The notes under the pieces were generated by a model that worked only from the letters and a program-made list of their open reading frames with translations, did not search any database and was not told where the DNA came from. DNA of 64,000 bases. It comes from Terrimonas ferruginea DSM 30193 (GTDB taxonomy: Bacteria > Bacteroidota > Bacteroidia > Chitinophagales > Chitinophagaceae). Position 1 is the stretch's first letter. Every line of letters begins with the position of its first letter. Positions 28,014 through 37,460 of this stretch are shown here, piece after piece. A program made the position numbers and the translations under genes. The stretch is from contig NZ_AUDS01000014.1 in NCBI RefSeq assembly GCF_000425585.1, forward strand, positions 62,001 through 126,000. The letters are read 5' to 3'.

Positions 28014-28820
28014 ATGGAGTTTCAGACTAAATATATCACCCCGGATATCAAGCTATCGTGTTACAGCGATGGACTCTTCAAAACGGAAGTTGTGTTTGAA
28101 CATCATATGCTTGTGTGGTTTATTTCCGGGGAAACAAAAATCATACAGGCAGACTGCACCGATGTGTTTAAACCGGGGGATATCTTCCTGATCCCGCGCA
28201 ATCAACTTGCGACCATCATCAATTATCCGAAAGACGGCAAACCTCACCAATCGGTGGTCATGCACCTGACGGCAGACAGGCTGCGTGATTTTTATGCAGG
28301 ACAGGATACAAACCCGAAAGCTCTTGTTGTAAAAAAAATACGCCGTTTCAATGAGCATCCGTTATTAAAGAGCTGCCTCTCGTCGCTGGTTCCTTATTTT
28401 GACATGCAGGAAGAATTTCCGGAAACCATTGCGCAACTGAAGATCACGGAAGCCATCACTATCCTCCGGACAATTGACAAAACAATCGACAATGTACTGG
28501 CCGATTTTGAAGAGCCGGGAAAGATCGACCTGGTCAGTTTCATGGAAAAGAATTTCATGTTCAATATGCCGCTGGAAAAGTTTTGTTACCTCACGGGAAG
28601 AAGCCTCACCACCTTCAAAAGAGATTTCAGCAAAGCCTTTCAAACCACGCCACAGCGTTGGCTGACGCTGAAACGGCTGGAACTTGCACACTATGAACTG
28701 ACGAAGAAAAAAAGAAAGCCGGTCGACGTATATATCGAAACCGGCTTTGAAAATCTATCGCATTTTTCCTATGCGTTCAAAAAACATTTCGGCTATCCGC
28801 CTACCGCTCTCCGGCAATAA
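28014..28820 (+). CDS. AraC-family regulator
   Basis: A 268-aa regulator. The N-terminal half is a cupin-like effector domain (HHMLVWFISGETKIIQADCTDVFKPGDIFLIP), and the C-terminal third carries two helix-turn-helix motifs (LEKFCYLTGRSLTTFKRDF, then GFENLSHFSYAFKKHFGYPP). The ligand is unknown. Such regulators are often next to an SDR gene they control; here only the 5' end of such a gene is left, upstream. It is convergent with the antiporter, with a 6-bp gap. Confidence 0.9.
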   Translation: MEFQTKYITPDIKLSCYSDGLFKTEVVFEHHMLVWFISGETKIIQADCTDVFKPGDIFLIPRNQLATIINYPKDGKPHQSVVMHLTADRLRDFYAGQDTNPKALVVKKIRRFNEHPLLKSCLSSLVPYFDMQEEFPETIAQLKITEAITILRTIDKTIDNVLADFEEPGKIDLVSFMEKNFMFNMPLEKFCYLTGRSLTTFKRDFSKAFQTTPQRWLTLKRLELAHYELTKKKRKPVDVYIETGFENLSHFSYAFKKHFGYPPTALRQ

Positions 28821-28826
28821 ACGCCA

Positions 28827-30062
28827 TTACATCTCTAATTTCTTCGCCACTTTTCCAATCGTCAGCCCCTGTACCAGGATGGAGAAAACCACTACGATAT
28901 AGGTAATGGCCAGGATAAAATTTTTGTAAGGTCCGGGGTCTACCGACAAAGCCAACGCAATCGACACGCCGCCGCGCAGTCCGCCCCAAACCAATAACTT
29001 AACCGTAGCCGTACTGAATTTATTTTTGAAAGGAATGACCTTGGTGGGTATCCAGATAGAAAAAAAACGGGCGATCAATACGACCATAATACCAATCAGT
29101 CCCACGAGCCAGTAATCGGTTAGGTTTTCGATCAGCAACAGTTCAAAGCCGATGAACAGGAAGAGGATAGCGTTGAGAATTTCGTCGAGCAGCTCCCAGA
29201 ACTTTTCGAGATAATCTTTTGTGGTATCCGACATCGCTGTCTTTTTACCATAATTACCAATGACCAATCCCGCGGCTACCATCATTAACGGACCGGAAAT
29301 ATGAATGGCCCTTGCCAATAAATAACCACCCATTACTGCGGCCAGCGTCAGCAATACGGCGATCTTGTAATCGTCGATCCGTTGCATGGCTTTTGACACG
29401 AGCCATCCGATGAGCAGACCACCGGCCAGTCCACCTACGGCTTCCTTGATCAGCAACCAGGAAATGCTACCCGCTGTAATTTCCACTTCGCTGTTTTGTG
29501 CCACCTGCAACAAGATCGTAAAGACCACCACCGCTACCCCATCGTTGAACAATGACTCGCCCGCCACTTTTGTCTCCAGGCTGCGCGACACGTTGGTTGT
29601 TTTGAGAATACCCAATACGGCAACAGGATCGGTTGGAGAGATCAATGCGCCAAACAACAAACAATAAATAAAAGGAACCTCGCGGTACACCAGCGGAAAG
29701 AGGAAATAAAGTATCGAGCCGACGAGCACGGTCGATAACACTACACTCAACGTGGAAAAAACCATGATGGGCGTGCGTTGTTCGCGCAGATCGGAAAGGT
29801 GAATATGAATGGCTCCGGCAAAAAGCAGGAAATTGAGCATTGCCCCCATCAACACTTCTGTAAAGTCGATGCCTTCCAGCAAACGGGAAAAGTGAAGAAA
29901 GGTTTTTGGAAAAAAACTACCGGTTACCACCAATATGATTGAAGCCAGCATGGCGATGACCATGATGCCGATGGTGGAAGGAAGTTTTAAAAAGCGGCCA
30001 TTTATATAAGAAAAAACAGCGGCCAATACGATTAATACAGAGAAGGAGTAATACAGTTCCAT
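28827..30062 (-). CDS. Na+/H+ antiporter, CPA1 (NhaP) type
   Basis: A 411-aa membrane protein with about twelve helices. ISPTDPVAVLGIL and GESLFNDGVAVVVF carry the ion-site Asp residues; GLRGGVSIALALS is the conserved late motif. Unlike the antiporter at 10070-11653 it has almost no cytosolic tail. It is expected to exchange Na+ or K+ for H+. It does not share an operon with visible neighbours. Confidence 0.9.
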   Translation of the reverse strand: MELYYSFSVLIVLAAVFSYINGRFLKLPSTIGIMVIAMLASIILVVTGSFFPKTFLHFSRLLEGIDFTEVLMGAMLNFLLFAGAIHIHLSDLREQRTPIMVFSTLSVVLSTVLVGSILYFLFPLVYREVPFIYCLLFGALISPTDPVAVLGILKTTNVSRSLETKVAGESLFNDGVAVVVFTILLQVAQNSEVEITAGSISWLLIKEAVGGLAGGLLIGWLVSKAMQRIDDYKIAVLLTLAAVMGGYLLARAIHISGPLMMVAAGLVIGNYGKKTAMSDTTKDYLEKFWELLDEILNAILFLFIGFELLLIENLTDYWLVGLIGIMVVLIARFFSIWIPTKVIPFKNKFSTATVKLLVWGGLRGGVSIALALSVDPGPYKNFILAITYIVVVFSILVQGLTIGKVAKKLEM

Positions 30063-30169
30063 TCGTAAAATTTAGATGATGTAATTGATCCGGAGGATCA
30101 GATGCTGTAATACACCCGTCAGTAAGAAGACGAGATAAGAAGGCGCGAAAGTAACGAATTTGAGGCAAA

Positions 30170-30376
30170 TGTCGATCGTGAATCGTCAATCGTGAATCGT
30201 GAATAAATAGTACTCCTCAACCCCTTGGTTCGTGTATACACGAACCAAGGGATTGACTGATAACGTTCAGCAGCTGTTGCCTAAAACCTACAACCCTATA
30301 CCTATAACCTTTACCTTATACCTTATACCTTACACCTTACACCTTACACCTTACACCTTATACCTTACACCTTACG
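30170..30376. repeat. Composite intergenic element with 30-nt palindrome
   Basis: Heptamers AATCGTG/AATCGTC (about 30173-30205) are followed by a perfect palindrome at 30222-30251 (CCCTTGGTT...AACCAAGGG) and then an ACCTTAC-type hexamer array (about 30286-30376). The palindrome is identical to the core of that at 32243-32282. The bases from 30377 to the next gene hold the upstream region of the NmrA-like gene; nothing else was found. Confidence 0.7.
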
Positions 30377-30470
30377 CCTTCTCTCCGCTAAAACGGCTAC
30401 AACAAAGCACGTTTTGGATACATCCGCTGACATTAGCAGACGCACCTTTGTATCACAAAAGTTTAGAAAA

Positions 30471-31367
30471 ATGAAAGTCATTGTCACCGGTTCCCTGGGC
30501 CATATCAGTAAACCACTTACGCAATCGCTGCTCGGCAACGGCCATTCCGTAACCGTGATCACCAGTAACCCGGAAAAGCAACAGGCCATCGAAGAATCCG
30601 GCGCGGTGGCGGCAGTTGGCTCTGTGGAAGACGTTCCTTTCCTCGTAAAAACCTTAGACCAGGCCGATGCGATCTATTGCATGACACCGCCTAATTTCTC
30701 CGCACCCGACCAATTGGCGTATTATGAACTGATTGCCCGCAACTATGCGGAAGCTATTCGCCAATCGGGCATCAGGAGAGCCATTCACCTCAGCAGTTAC
30801 GGTGCACACCTGCCTGCCGGTACGGGTTTCATCACAGGTTCGCACAGGGCGGAAAATATTTTCAACAACATTCACGGTATCAACGTAACGCATATCCGCC
30901 CCGGCTATTTTTATTACAACCTGCTGGGGTTCATTCCCATGATCAAAGCCGTTGGGTTTATGGGTAACGTTTATGGTGGCGACGACAAACTGGCCATGGT
31001 ATCTCCGTTGGATATTGCCGATACAGTGGCGCAGGAAATCGTTCACCCCTACAGCAACTCCAGGTTCCGTTATGTAGTGAGCGATGACCGTACCTGCAGG
31101 GAAATAGCCGCCATTCTTGGAAAAGCCATAGGGAAACCCGAGCTCCAATGGCTGGTATTACCGGCCGACCAGGTTAAACAATCATTACAGGCAGCGGGTA
31201 TTCCCAACAATGCGGCGGAAAATCTGTTAGAATTAGGTCAGGCTGTCCATAGTGGCATACTTCGTGAGGACTATGAAAAGCAGGTACCGGCCTTTGGAAA
31301 AATAAAACTGGAAGACTTCGCTAATGAATTTGCCTCTATTTATAAGCATACGATCAAACAATCATAA
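30471..31367 (+). CDS. NmrA/YtfG-like NAD(P)-binding oxidoreductase
   Basis: A 298-aa paralogue of the protein at 154-1032. It has the same turn, GSLGHISKPL, near residue 8 and the same CMTPPNF and RPGYFYYN segments. The start at 30471 is preferred over an in-frame upstream ATG. It is followed by an SDR gene two bases downstream, and both probably form one transcript. No regulator gene directly adjoins it. Substrate unknown. Confidence 0.85.
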   Translation: MKVIVTGSLGHISKPLTQSLLGNGHSVTVITSNPEKQQAIEESGAVAAVGSVEDVPFLVKTLDQADAIYCMTPPNFSAPDQLAYYELIARNYAEAIRQSGIRRAIHLSSYGAHLPAGTGFITGSHRAENIFNNIHGINVTHIRPGYFYYNLLGFIPMIKAVGFMGNVYGGDDKLAMVSPLDIADTVAQEIVHPYSNSRFRYVVSDDRTCREIAAILGKAIGKPELQWLVLPADQVKQSLQAAGIPNNAAENLLELGQAVHSGILREDYEKQVPAFGKIKLEDFANEFASIYKHTIKQS

Positions 31368-31369
31368 TC

Positions 31370-32134
31370 ATGGAAACAAAAAGTAAAATTGCCCTGGTCA
31401 CCGGTGGCAGCCGCGGATTGGGAAAAAACATGGCCATCGCTATCGCAAAAAAAGGCCTTGATGTAGTCATTACCTACAACTCCAATAAAGAGGCAGCAGA
31501 CCAGGTGGTCGCCGAAATCCGGTCGCTGGGCCGTAAAGCACTGGCGTTGCAACTCGACACCAGCAACAGTAAAAATTTCGAAGCATTCGCTACACAACTA
31601 AGCACGCAACTGACTGATGCAACCGGCAGCGCACATATCGACTACCTGGTCAACAATGCCGGCACGGCCCTTTATTCACTTGCAACAGATACAACTGAAG
31701 AACAGATGGATGCCATTTACAACATTCATTACAAAGGCGTATTTTTCCTTACACAAAAATTGTTGCCCTTCCTGAATAATGGTGGCGGTATCGTAAACAT
31801 TTCCTCTGGTCTTACACGCATTGCGATGCCGGGTTCTTCCGTGTATGGTTCACTGAAGGCAGCGATTGAAACCCTTACACGTTACCTGGCCAAAGAATTG
31901 GGTGAAAGAAAGATCCGCGTCAACGTGATCGCGCCGGGTGCCATCGAAACGGACTTCGGTGGCGGTCGCGTAAGAGACAACAAGGAAATAAATGAACAGA
32001 TTGCCGGTTATACTGCGCTGGGTCGCGTTGGACTTCCGGATGACATCGGTGGCGTGGTCGCATTTCTTTGCACCGATGATGCCTATTGGATCAATGCACA
32101 GCGGATAGAAGTGTCGGGCGGACAGGCAATTTAA
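31370..32134 (+). CDS. Classical short-chain dehydrogenase/reductase
   Basis: A 254-aa SDR with TGGSRGLG (cofactor), NNAG near residue 95, the active-site Ser in NISSGL, and YGSLK (Tyr and Lys of the catalytic set). The end VSGGQAI is typical. It likely reduces or oxidises a carbonyl with NADP(H). The gene starts 2 bp after the NmrA-like stop. The pair is bounded on both sides by matching composite repeats. Confidence 0.93.
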   Translation: METKSKIALVTGGSRGLGKNMAIAIAKKGLDVVITYNSNKEAADQVVAEIRSLGRKALALQLDTSNSKNFEAFATQLSTQLTDATGSAHIDYLVNNAGTALYSLATDTTEEQMDAIYNIHYKGVFFLTQKLLPFLNNGGGIVNISSGLTRIAMPGSSVYGSLKAAIETLTRYLAKELGERKIRVNVIAPGAIETDFGGGRVRDNKEINEQIAGYTALGRVGLPDDIGGVVAFLCTDDAYWINAQRIEVSGGQAI

Positions 32135-32139
32135 TTTAA

Positions 32140-32342
32140 AAGGGTCAATCGTGAATAGCGATTGGCTGGCTGAGGCTCCCGAAGCCGTCAATCGTCAATC
32201 GTGAGTCGTCAATAAATAGTCCGGTTGTTTACGTAAAACTCATAACACCCTTGGTTCGTGTATACACGAACCAAGGGTGTTAGATGAATGTTATTCACTT
32301 ATTACCGGCTTATAACTTATTACTTAAAACTTACAACTTCTT
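32140..32342. repeat. Composite intergenic element with 40-nt palindrome
   Basis: The same order as at 30170: heptamers (32144-32157 and 32189-32211), a perfect palindrome 32243-32282 (20-bp arms), then a CTTATAACTTATTAC-type array to 32340. An extra GGCTGAGGCT-like piece splits the heptamers. Identical stretches occur at 8998-9023 and 30222-30251. The palindrome may act as a bidirectional terminator. Confidence 0.7.
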
Positions 32343-33257
32343 ATGAAGCCATACCATATCCGCTCTATCAGTGAATTCCACAACGTATTCAACCTGCCAA
32401 AGCCGGAGCACCCGCTGATCAGCGTGGTGGACTACGCTGTGCTCATTGAAGCAAAAGCACACAGCGAGATCAATGCAACGATTGCCGACTACTATTCGAT
32501 CTCGATGAAACGGGGGCTGAGTGAAAAGATGCGTTATGGTCAGCAGGATTATGACTTCGACGAAGGCATCATGTACTTTCTAGCGCCGGGGCAGTTGTTA
32601 CAAACCAATCCGGCCCGCAATCCCGATTTAAAACCGTCCGGGTGGATATTGCTTATTCACCCGGATTTTCTCTGGAATACATCGCTGGCAAAACAAATCA
32701 GGCAATATGAATTTTTCGATTATTCGGTGAATGAAGCCTTATTCCTTTCGGAAAAAGAAGAGACTACAATCAACGGCATCATTCAGAATATCCGGCAGGA
32801 ATATCATACCAACATTGATAAATTCAGTCAGCATATCATCATTTCCCAGATCGAAACGCTGCTGAATTATTCGGAGCGTTTTTATCAACGGCAGTTTATC
32901 ACGCGCCAGATCACAAATCACAACCTGCTCAACCGGCTGGAAGAAGTACTGGACGCATATTTCGGAAATCAGGATCTACTCAGCAAAGGCCAGCCAACGG
33001 TTCAATACATTTCCGGACAACTGAACCTTTCCCCCGCCTATCTGCGCAGCATGCTAAAACTGCTTACCGGCAAGAATACACAGCAGCATATCCACGACAA
33101 ATTAATTGAAAAGGCGAAAGAAAAACTCTCCACCACTGATTTATCTGTTAGTGAAATAGCCTACGAATTAGGCTTCGAACATTCGCAATCATTCAGCAAA
33201 CTCTTCAAAACCAAAACGGATATGTCGCCTTCCGGATTCAGGCAGGCGTTTAATTGA
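32343..33257 (+). CDS. AraC-family regulator
   Basis: A 304-aa regulator. The N-terminal effector half includes MYFLAPGQLLQTNP, and the C-terminal DNA-binding part has VQYISGQLNLSPAYLRSMLK and VSEIAYELGFEHSQSFSKLFKTKTDMSPSGFR. The ligand is not visible. It starts right after the repeat array at 32340 and may regulate the preceding NmrA/SDR pair, since genes of this type are often next to such regulators. Confidence 0.9.
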   Translation: MKPYHIRSISEFHNVFNLPKPEHPLISVVDYAVLIEAKAHSEINATIADYYSISMKRGLSEKMRYGQQDYDFDEGIMYFLAPGQLLQTNPARNPDLKPSGWILLIHPDFLWNTSLAKQIRQYEFFDYSVNEALFLSEKEETTINGIIQNIRQEYHTNIDKFSQHIIISQIETLLNYSERFYQRQFITRQITNHNLLNRLEEVLDAYFGNQDLLSKGQPTVQYISGQLNLSPAYLRSMLKLLTGKNTQQHIHDKLIEKAKEKLSTTDLSVSEIAYELGFEHSQSFSKLFKTKTDMSPSGFRQAFN

Positions 33258-33744
33258 TGGCAGACAGCCGTTGTAAGTAAGAAGTATTAAGTTATAGACA
33301 CTTGTTGTTTCTTTAAGCACTTCTGAAGATGCACAAACACCCGGGGTTGGTTCGTGAAGACAACACAACTGTTCGGAGCATTTATCCGCCAGAGTCGCTT
33401 TTAATTTGTAAACGCAATGGCGACGTGAGGTATAAGTTAGCGCCCTTGTTGGTTTCCCGACCAACAAGCAAGCGTCAGGTAGCTTTGATAGTTTAAGGTC
33501 AACTTCGTACATAACCTCAACGATGAGCAGGCCCGTTGGTCTGGAGACCAGCGGTGGCATGATGTCGGAACGACAGGTCTTAAAATCTTCCGAACAGTTA
33601 TGGTTAAGACACAAACCACTAACAAATCCGAATCACTGAATATCCATCACTATATTCACTATTGACTATTGACCATTCACCATTCAGCATTGACACTTTT
33701 TAATTTTGACTTTTTACTTTTGAATTATACACGCTACTTTCGCT
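33258..33744. other. 487-bp gap with a folded, non-coding segment
   Basis: AACTGTTCGGA (33367-33377) is an exact inverted repeat of TCCGAACAGTT (33589-33599), 211 bp apart. Between them are hairpins CTTGTTGGT/ACCAACAAG (33445-33453/33460-33468) and TGGTCT/AGACCA (33537-33542/33545-33550). After 33640 comes a heptamer and TTTTGACTTTTTAC-type array. The folded block could be a structured RNA or a defunct mobile unit. An open frame on the minus strand there lacks a coding character. Confidence 0.5.
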
Positions 33745-34533
33745 ATGAAATCACCAACCATGCGCAAACTCCTTTCACTCCATCTTCTTTTACTGATTAC
33801 CGCTGGCCAGCTGTCAGCACAGCAGTCAGACCCGGAAAAAACAATCCTTCATAACGACAGTCTGTTCTGGGCGGCTTATAATACCTGCGACGTGGAAGGA
33901 ATGTTAAAGTTCGTCAGCGATGACCTGGAATTCTATCACGACAAAGGTGGCCCCACCTATGGCAAAGAGGCTTTCGGCAAATCATTAGCCAATAACTTGT
34001 GCTCAAATAAAGATTTTCACTTGCGCAGGGAAGCCGTAGCCGGGACCGTACACATTTTCCCCCTGAAATCCAAAGACACGATCTACGGCGCGATCTTGTC
34101 CGGAAACCATGTATTCTATATCAACGAGACAGGCAAGAAGGAATTCAAAGATGGCCTGGCCAGATTCACGCATCTCTGGATAATCAGGGATGGGCAGTGG
34201 GTGATGAAACGGATATTGAGTTATGATCATGGTCCTGCCCCGTATACCAATACGCGTCAGGCTATTAAACCCGGTGCAGCGGCGCTAAAAAAATATGCGG
34301 GGAAATATGATGGCAAAGAGATTGGCATCATCACGGTTGTACCACAAGAGTCGACCTTGCTGTTGACAGCTGGAAAAAAACAATACATCCTCTACCCGGA
34401 AACAGCCACAAGTTTTTTTCTGAAAGAAAGAGACCTGGTTTTCGAGTTTGTACTGGACGCGAAAAAGAAAACAACTAAAATGGTGATAAAGGAAAACGGG
34501 AATGTGACGCAGGAAGCGGATAAACTACCTTAG
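33745..34533 (+). CDS. Exported NTF2-like protein with second beta domain
   Basis: A 262-aa exported protein. The signal peptide ends at QLSAQ (about residue 26). Residues about 30-160 have the DUF4440/SnoaL pattern (LFWAAYNTCDVEGMLKFVSDDLEFYHDKGG), followed by a C-terminal segment (GKYDGKEIGIITVV, LYPETATSFFLKERDLVFEF) like the DUF3471 domain that often follows beta-lactamase-type hydrolases. No catalytic residues are certain. It lies alone between AraC and the UvrA-like gene. Confidence 0.65.
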   Translation: MKSPTMRKLLSLHLLLLITAGQLSAQQSDPEKTILHNDSLFWAAYNTCDVEGMLKFVSDDLEFYHDKGGPTYGKEAFGKSLANNLCSNKDFHLRREAVAGTVHIFPLKSKDTIYGAILSGNHVFYINETGKKEFKDGLARFTHLWIIRDGQWVMKRILSYDHGPAPYTNTRQAIKPGAAALKKYAGKYDGKEIGIITVVPQESTLLLTAGKKQYILYPETATSFFLKERDLVFEFVLDAKKKTTKMVIKENGNVTQEADKLP

Positions 34534-34615
34534 TGTCGTTACATTCAAAAGAGCAGGCTTACCCAGAACACCCGCTTCAGCCACCGATTCATTTTGGCTT
34601 TTGAATTTTAACTCC

Positions 34616-36871
34616 TCACTTCTCCACCGCTGCTTTCAAATGAACGCCGGTATGTGAATCTGTCCGTTTGATCAGCTCTTCCGGTGTGCCTTCAAATAAT
34701 ACCATTCCGCCTTTGTGACCGCCTTCCGGCCCCATGTCGATGATCCAATCGGCGTTCTTGATTACGTCGAGGTTGTGTTCTATTACGATAACGGTGTTCC
34801 CTTTTTTCACCAATCCCTCCATTAACTCGATCAATCGTCCGACATCGGACAAATGCAGGCCCGTTGTCGGTTCGTCCATCACATAAATACTACCTTTTTT
34901 GTGCAATTCACTGGCGAGTTTGATACGCTGGCATTCGCCGCCGGACAGCGTGCTCAATGGCTGGCCGAGCGTCAGGTATTCCAGTCCCACCTCGATCATT
35001 GTATCCAGTTTTCTGCAGATATCTTTTGCCGTAAACACATTGCGCGCTTCGCGAACGGTCATTTCCAATACGTCCGAAATTGATTGGCCATTTAGTTGAT
35101 AAGCCAATACCTCTTCCTTATAACGTTTGCCCTGGCATATTTCGCAGGGGGTTTTAACGCCTTCGATAAAAGCCAGATCCGTATAGATCACGCCGGTTCC
35201 CTGGCAGTTCTCGCAAGCACCTTTGGAATTGAATGAAAACAACGATGCATCCACTTTATTTTCAGCAGCAAAGGCTTTTCGGAGAAGATCCATCAGCCCC
35301 GTATAGGTTGCAGGATTCGAGCGCGTAGAGGCACCAACGGCTGACTGATCGATTACCACGGCCTGCGGATACGCACGTAAAAATTCCTGGTGAATGAGTG
35401 AACTTTTACCGGAACCCGCCACGCCGGTAATGACCGTCATAATACCTTCCGGAATATTTACGCTAACATCACGCAGGTTATTGGTTGTCGCATTTTTGAT
35501 GGAAAATTGCCCACGCGCGGTACGCGGAGCAGACTTCAATGGCAATGAATGTTTGAGGAATTTCCCTGTAAGCGTATCACTTTTTAATAACCCGTCAAGG
35601 TTGCCCTCGTACATGATCTGTCCGCCTTTTGTACCGGCATGCGGTCCCACATCCACAATATGATCGGCGATATGGATCACGTCCGGATCGTGCTCTACTA
35701 CTATGACCGTATTTCCTTTATCACGAAGTTTTTGCAATAAACCATTTAACCGGTATACATCCCTTAGGTGAAGGCCGACACTCGGTTCGTCGAATATATA
35801 CAGCACATCGATCAGGCTGCTGCTCAGATGTTTCACCATTTTCACCCGCTGCGATTCGCCGCCGGAAAGGGTATCCGTTTCGCGATTGAGGCTGAGGTAT
35901 TCCAATCCCATGTCTACCAGGTGCTGCAACCGTTCCGTTAGAGTGCGGACCATTGGTTCGGCAACGGGATCATCGATTTTCTTCAACACATCGATCAGTT
36001 CTCCTGCTTCCATCGCCGATAGCCCGGCTATGTTTTGTCCATTGATCTTGCAGGACAACGCCGCCTGATTCAATCGCGCGCCTTTGCAAAGCGGGCAAAC
36101 CCCCTCCTGCAGAAAAGGCATGATCATTTTCTGTGTCCGCTCTGAAAGCGTTTTTACATCCCGGCGGATGTATGCCCGTTCAAACTTTTCAATGATACCC
36201 ATGTAGGTGGCATTCATTGATCCCTCGCCCATTCGCAGTTTGAACTTACGCGGTTCGCTGTATAGCAGCAACTGCATTTCGTCATTGGTGAAGTCCGCTA
36301 CTTTTTTATCCGGATCAAAAAAGCCGCTGTGGATGTACATATCTTTTTCCCAGGACACGAGGCCGGGAGCCGTTATCGCACCTTCGCGCAGTGACTTTGA
36401 TTTATCCAGGAATTTCGACTGATCAAAGCCTAGTTTACGTCCGCGGCCATTGCATTCGGGGCACATGCCTTGCGGGTCATTGAACGAAAAAGCGTTGGCA
36501 TAGCCAACAAAGGGTTTTCCAATCCGGGAGAACAGCACACGCATGACGGGAGAGATATCGGTGATCGTTCCCATGGTGGAATGCGATCCTCCGCCAAGCC
36601 TTTTCTGGTCCACTACCACTGCCATGCTTAATTTTTCAATGACGTCCGCATGAGGCTGGGGAAATTTGGGCAGCAGGTTGCGGATAAACATGCTGAAATT
36701 TTCGTAGAGTTGCCGTTGCGCTTCCGCAGCTATGGTGTCGAAGACAATGGACGACTTGCCGGAACCGGAAACACCGGTAAATATGATGAGCTGGCGTTTG
36801 GGCAAACGCAGATCGATATTTTTAAGATTGTTTTCACGTGCTCCACGTATCTCGATGTATTCTGACGTCAT
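34616..36871 (-). CDS. Short UvrA-like ABC ATPase (class II UvrA)
   Basis: A 751-aa soluble ABC protein. Two ATPase halves are visible: Walker A GVSGSGKSS and GVAGSGKSS, signatures LSGGESQR and LSGGECQR, and Walker B FDEPSVGL and MDEPTTGL. Zinc-finger cysteines occur (CPECNGRG, CPLCKGA, CENCQGTG, CEICQGK). It is about 190 residues shorter than housekeeping UvrA and lacks the UvrB-binding insertion. Such short paralogues are linked to drug resistance or repair of special lesions. It is not the main excinuclease. Confidence 0.9.
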   Translation of the reverse strand: MTSEYIEIRGARENNLKNIDLRLPKRQLIIFTGVSGSGKSSIVFDTIAAEAQRQLYENFSMFIRNLLPKFPQPHADVIEKLSMAVVVDQKRLGGGSHSTMGTITDISPVMRVLFSRIGKPFVGYANAFSFNDPQGMCPECNGRGRKLGFDQSKFLDKSKSLREGAITAPGLVSWEKDMYIHSGFFDPDKKVADFTNDEMQLLLYSEPRKFKLRMGEGSMNATYMGIIEKFERAYIRRDVKTLSERTQKMIMPFLQEGVCPLCKGARLNQAALSCKINGQNIAGLSAMEAGELIDVLKKIDDPVAEPMVRTLTERLQHLVDMGLEYLSLNRETDTLSGGESQRVKMVKHLSSSLIDVLYIFDEPSVGLHLRDVYRLNGLLQKLRDKGNTVIVVEHDPDVIHIADHIVDVGPHAGTKGGQIMYEGNLDGLLKSDTLTGKFLKHSLPLKSAPRTARGQFSIKNATTNNLRDVSVNIPEGIMTVITGVAGSGKSSLIHQEFLRAYPQAVVIDQSAVGASTRSNPATYTGLMDLLRKAFAAENKVDASLFSFNSKGACENCQGTGVIYTDLAFIEGVKTPCEICQGKRYKEEVLAYQLNGQSISDVLEMTVREARNVFTAKDICRKLDTMIEVGLEYLTLGQPLSTLSGGECQRIKLASELHKKGSIYVMDEPTTGLHLSDVGRLIELMEGLVKKGNTVIVIEHNLDVIKNADWIIDMGPEGGHKGGMVLFEGTPEELIKRTDSHTGVHLKAAVEK

Positions 36872-36998
36872 GAAGGGAAGGTTTTGCGGGGAAGCGAAAC
36901 TACCGAAAAAAAATCGCGCAGCCTCTCCTGCATGGAATCAGTTTACCGGATAAGCATATTTCATGGACGGAATTGGAAGATCGGGTGATACGTGGCTG

Positions 36999-37460
36999 TT
37001 ATTTGAGAAATAGCCTTTTATCAAACTCGAAAAATTCCGTGTTATTGATCTTTACTTTATGAAAAAGAGAATGCATTGGATTTATCAGATAATTAAAATC
37101 GCCCGGGACAACAACAGACGGTACTTTGGCAACTAAATATCCTCCGGACCGGACGAATGCGTCTCCGATTTCCTGTGTGGAAACGGGATGAGGAAACGCT
37201 TTCCAGTCACCTGGTAATGACGAAATATTAATCTCTAATATCTCTATGTCATCCGGAAGCTCAATTGTAACAAGCCAGTAATTGTCAGGTATTACACCCT
37301 GCGCTGAGTTAACTGCTATCTCGGTAGTGCACAACGCTCTCGACTGGCTTGTGTACACAACCGGAACACCTCTGCTATTCCATCGCCCACCAGTTTTCGC
37401 AGCTCCTTTACCAGAAAGATCCAGCTTGTACTTCTCCCTGCTTAAGCGGTAAACGATCAT
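36999..37460 (-). CDS. RES-domain toxin (NAD+ phosphorylase)
   Basis: A 153-aa RES protein of a type II toxin-antitoxin system. MIVYRLSREKY, GGRWNSRGVPVVYTSQSRALCTTEIAV and PSVVVPGDFNYLINP carry the R, Y, E and N residues of the family active site. RES toxins degrade NAD+ by phosphorolysis or hydrolysis. The antitoxin gene overlaps its start by 4 bp. The family is often chromosomally encoded and linked to stress or defence. Confidence 0.92.
   Translation of the reverse strand: MIVYRLSREKYKLDLSGKGAAKTGGRWNSRGVPVVYTSQSRALCTTEIAVNSAQGVIPDNYWLVTIELPDDIEILEINISSLPGDWKAFPHPVSTQEIGDAFVRSGGYLVAKVPSVVVPGDFNYLINPMHSLFHKVKINNTEFFEFDKRLFLK

Noticed and set aside
30286-30376. Apparent CRISPR-like repeat array
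   Set aside because: The units are 6-7 bp and lie directly next to each other without spacers.
33189-33614. 141-aa minus-strand open frame
   Set aside because: It overlaps the AraC 3' end and the hairpin block, has many Cys/Arg residues of random type, and no signal or family.
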